DNA of 40,893 bases from Caryophanales bacterium UBA4694 (lineage in GTDB: Bacteria > Bacillota_I > Bacilli_A > RFN20 > CAG-288). This document shows positions 40,550-40,893 of the stretch, in pieces. The notes below the pieces were generated by a model. It was not told the DNA's origin and did no database searches. It saw only the letters and a program-made list of their open reading frames with translations. The stretch spans positions 1 to 40,893 of the forward strand of contig DHKM01000020.1 in the NCBI GenBank assembly GCA_002404835.1. Reading direction: 5' to 3'. The position numbers and the translations under genes are program-made. How positions within the stretch are numbered: position 1 is the first letter of the stretch; every line of letters starts with the position of its first letter.

Positions 40550-40893
40550 GATCAAATCGATCCAAAGCAACGTACGGATTGTCTATGAATAACATACCGA
40601 CTTTGATTTCCATCCAACTATCCGACACGAGAACAAAGAGAACAAATCATAAATGTTTTTATACTTTTGCAGTTACAGCTCGAAAGATTTTATAATTTTC
40701 CCATAATCATCGCAATTTACGGGTTTTTACCTGCTTTTTTATGGTGCAAACGTCTCATCAATCAGTATGTTTTTTTCTTTCCATGGCTCATATACTCATT
40801 TTCCAAAAAGATAATTTTTATCTTCTTTTGCATAAAGAAACAAGCTTTAGATTCTCCATAAAATTCACTTGACTAAAACAATTTCCAAAAATA
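40550..40893. other. Terminal AT-rich noncoding stretch
   Basis: About 340 bases after the terminator. No ORF with an RBS and no RNA motif are supported on either strand. A 64-codon ORF at 40667-40861 has no RBS and a hydrophobic, low-complexity content, so I do not call it a gene. Confidence 0.4.

Noticed and set aside
1..40893. CRISPR array, integrase/attachment sites, rRNA genes
   Set aside because: No regularly spaced repeats, no integrase-like gene and no rRNA sequence were seen. Only one tRNA was found, and nothing duplicates its 3' end.

Overview
This window looks like chromosome from a moderately AT-rich, low-G+C Gram-positive (Bacillota; an Erysipelotrichales-like member of the Bacilli is my inference). 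The support is Shine-Dalgarno sites of the AAAGGAG type, rho-independent terminators after most operons, a tRNA-Lys with an encoded CCA end, type II thymidine kinase, PfkB-family fruK under a DeoR regulator, and yybP-ykoY riboswitches. Many intact genes end in TGA, so the standard bacterial code (table 11) applies. I could not run a search, so the taxonomy is not tested.

Layout. 1-1100: the end of an insertion sequence with a partial DDE transposase (IS4/IS1634-like). 1100-3490: a lipoprotein, a Nudix hydrolase and a Vsr-like endonuclease. 3512-11346 (all minus strand): enolase, pseudouridine-5'-phosphate glycosidase, an aldose-1-epimerase-like protein, an unknown 333-residue protein, a CtpE-like P-type ATPase with a long charged N-terminal tail, tRNA-Lys(CTT), a possible 52-residue ORF and thymidine kinase. 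12281-13257 (plus): a 76-residue protein and uracil-DNA glycosylase. 13254-16075 (minus): a three-gene operon of a DUF1538 membrane transporter, a tandem PII-like protein and a small DUF7674-like protein. 16278-17736 (plus): a DUF523/TudS-like protein and tRNA-dihydrouridine synthase. 17712-19403: a frameshifted TetR regulator, divergent from a broken secreted-protein gene and a small membrane protein. 19656-21388: DeoR regulator plus 1-phosphofructokinase. 21629-23362: a DEDDh exonuclease with a BRCT-like tail, and a HAD hydrolase.

23365-27616 is a metal-export module: a yybP-ykoY (Mn2+) riboswitch with a terminator precedes a CaCA-family cation antiporter, and a second yybP-ykoY aptamer lies between that gene and a Ca2+/Mn2+-type P-type ATPase. 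It is the best-supported regulatory story in the window: one metal signal would be read twice on one transcript, probably once by termination and once at translation.

27807-31198: low-molecular-weight tyrosine phosphatase, an IS110 relic, a membrane protein with Ig-like segments and a C-terminal VanZ-like domain, and a zinc-ribbon membrane protein. 31378-40509: a surface-polysaccharide locus with a priming sugar transferase, two DUF4422 glycosyltransferases, a fused GT2-GT4 glycosyltransferase, two different Wzy/ligase-type membrane proteins and a Wzz-like chain-length protein. It is split into three transcription blocks pointing in different directions. The window ends in about 340 bases with no gene that I can support.
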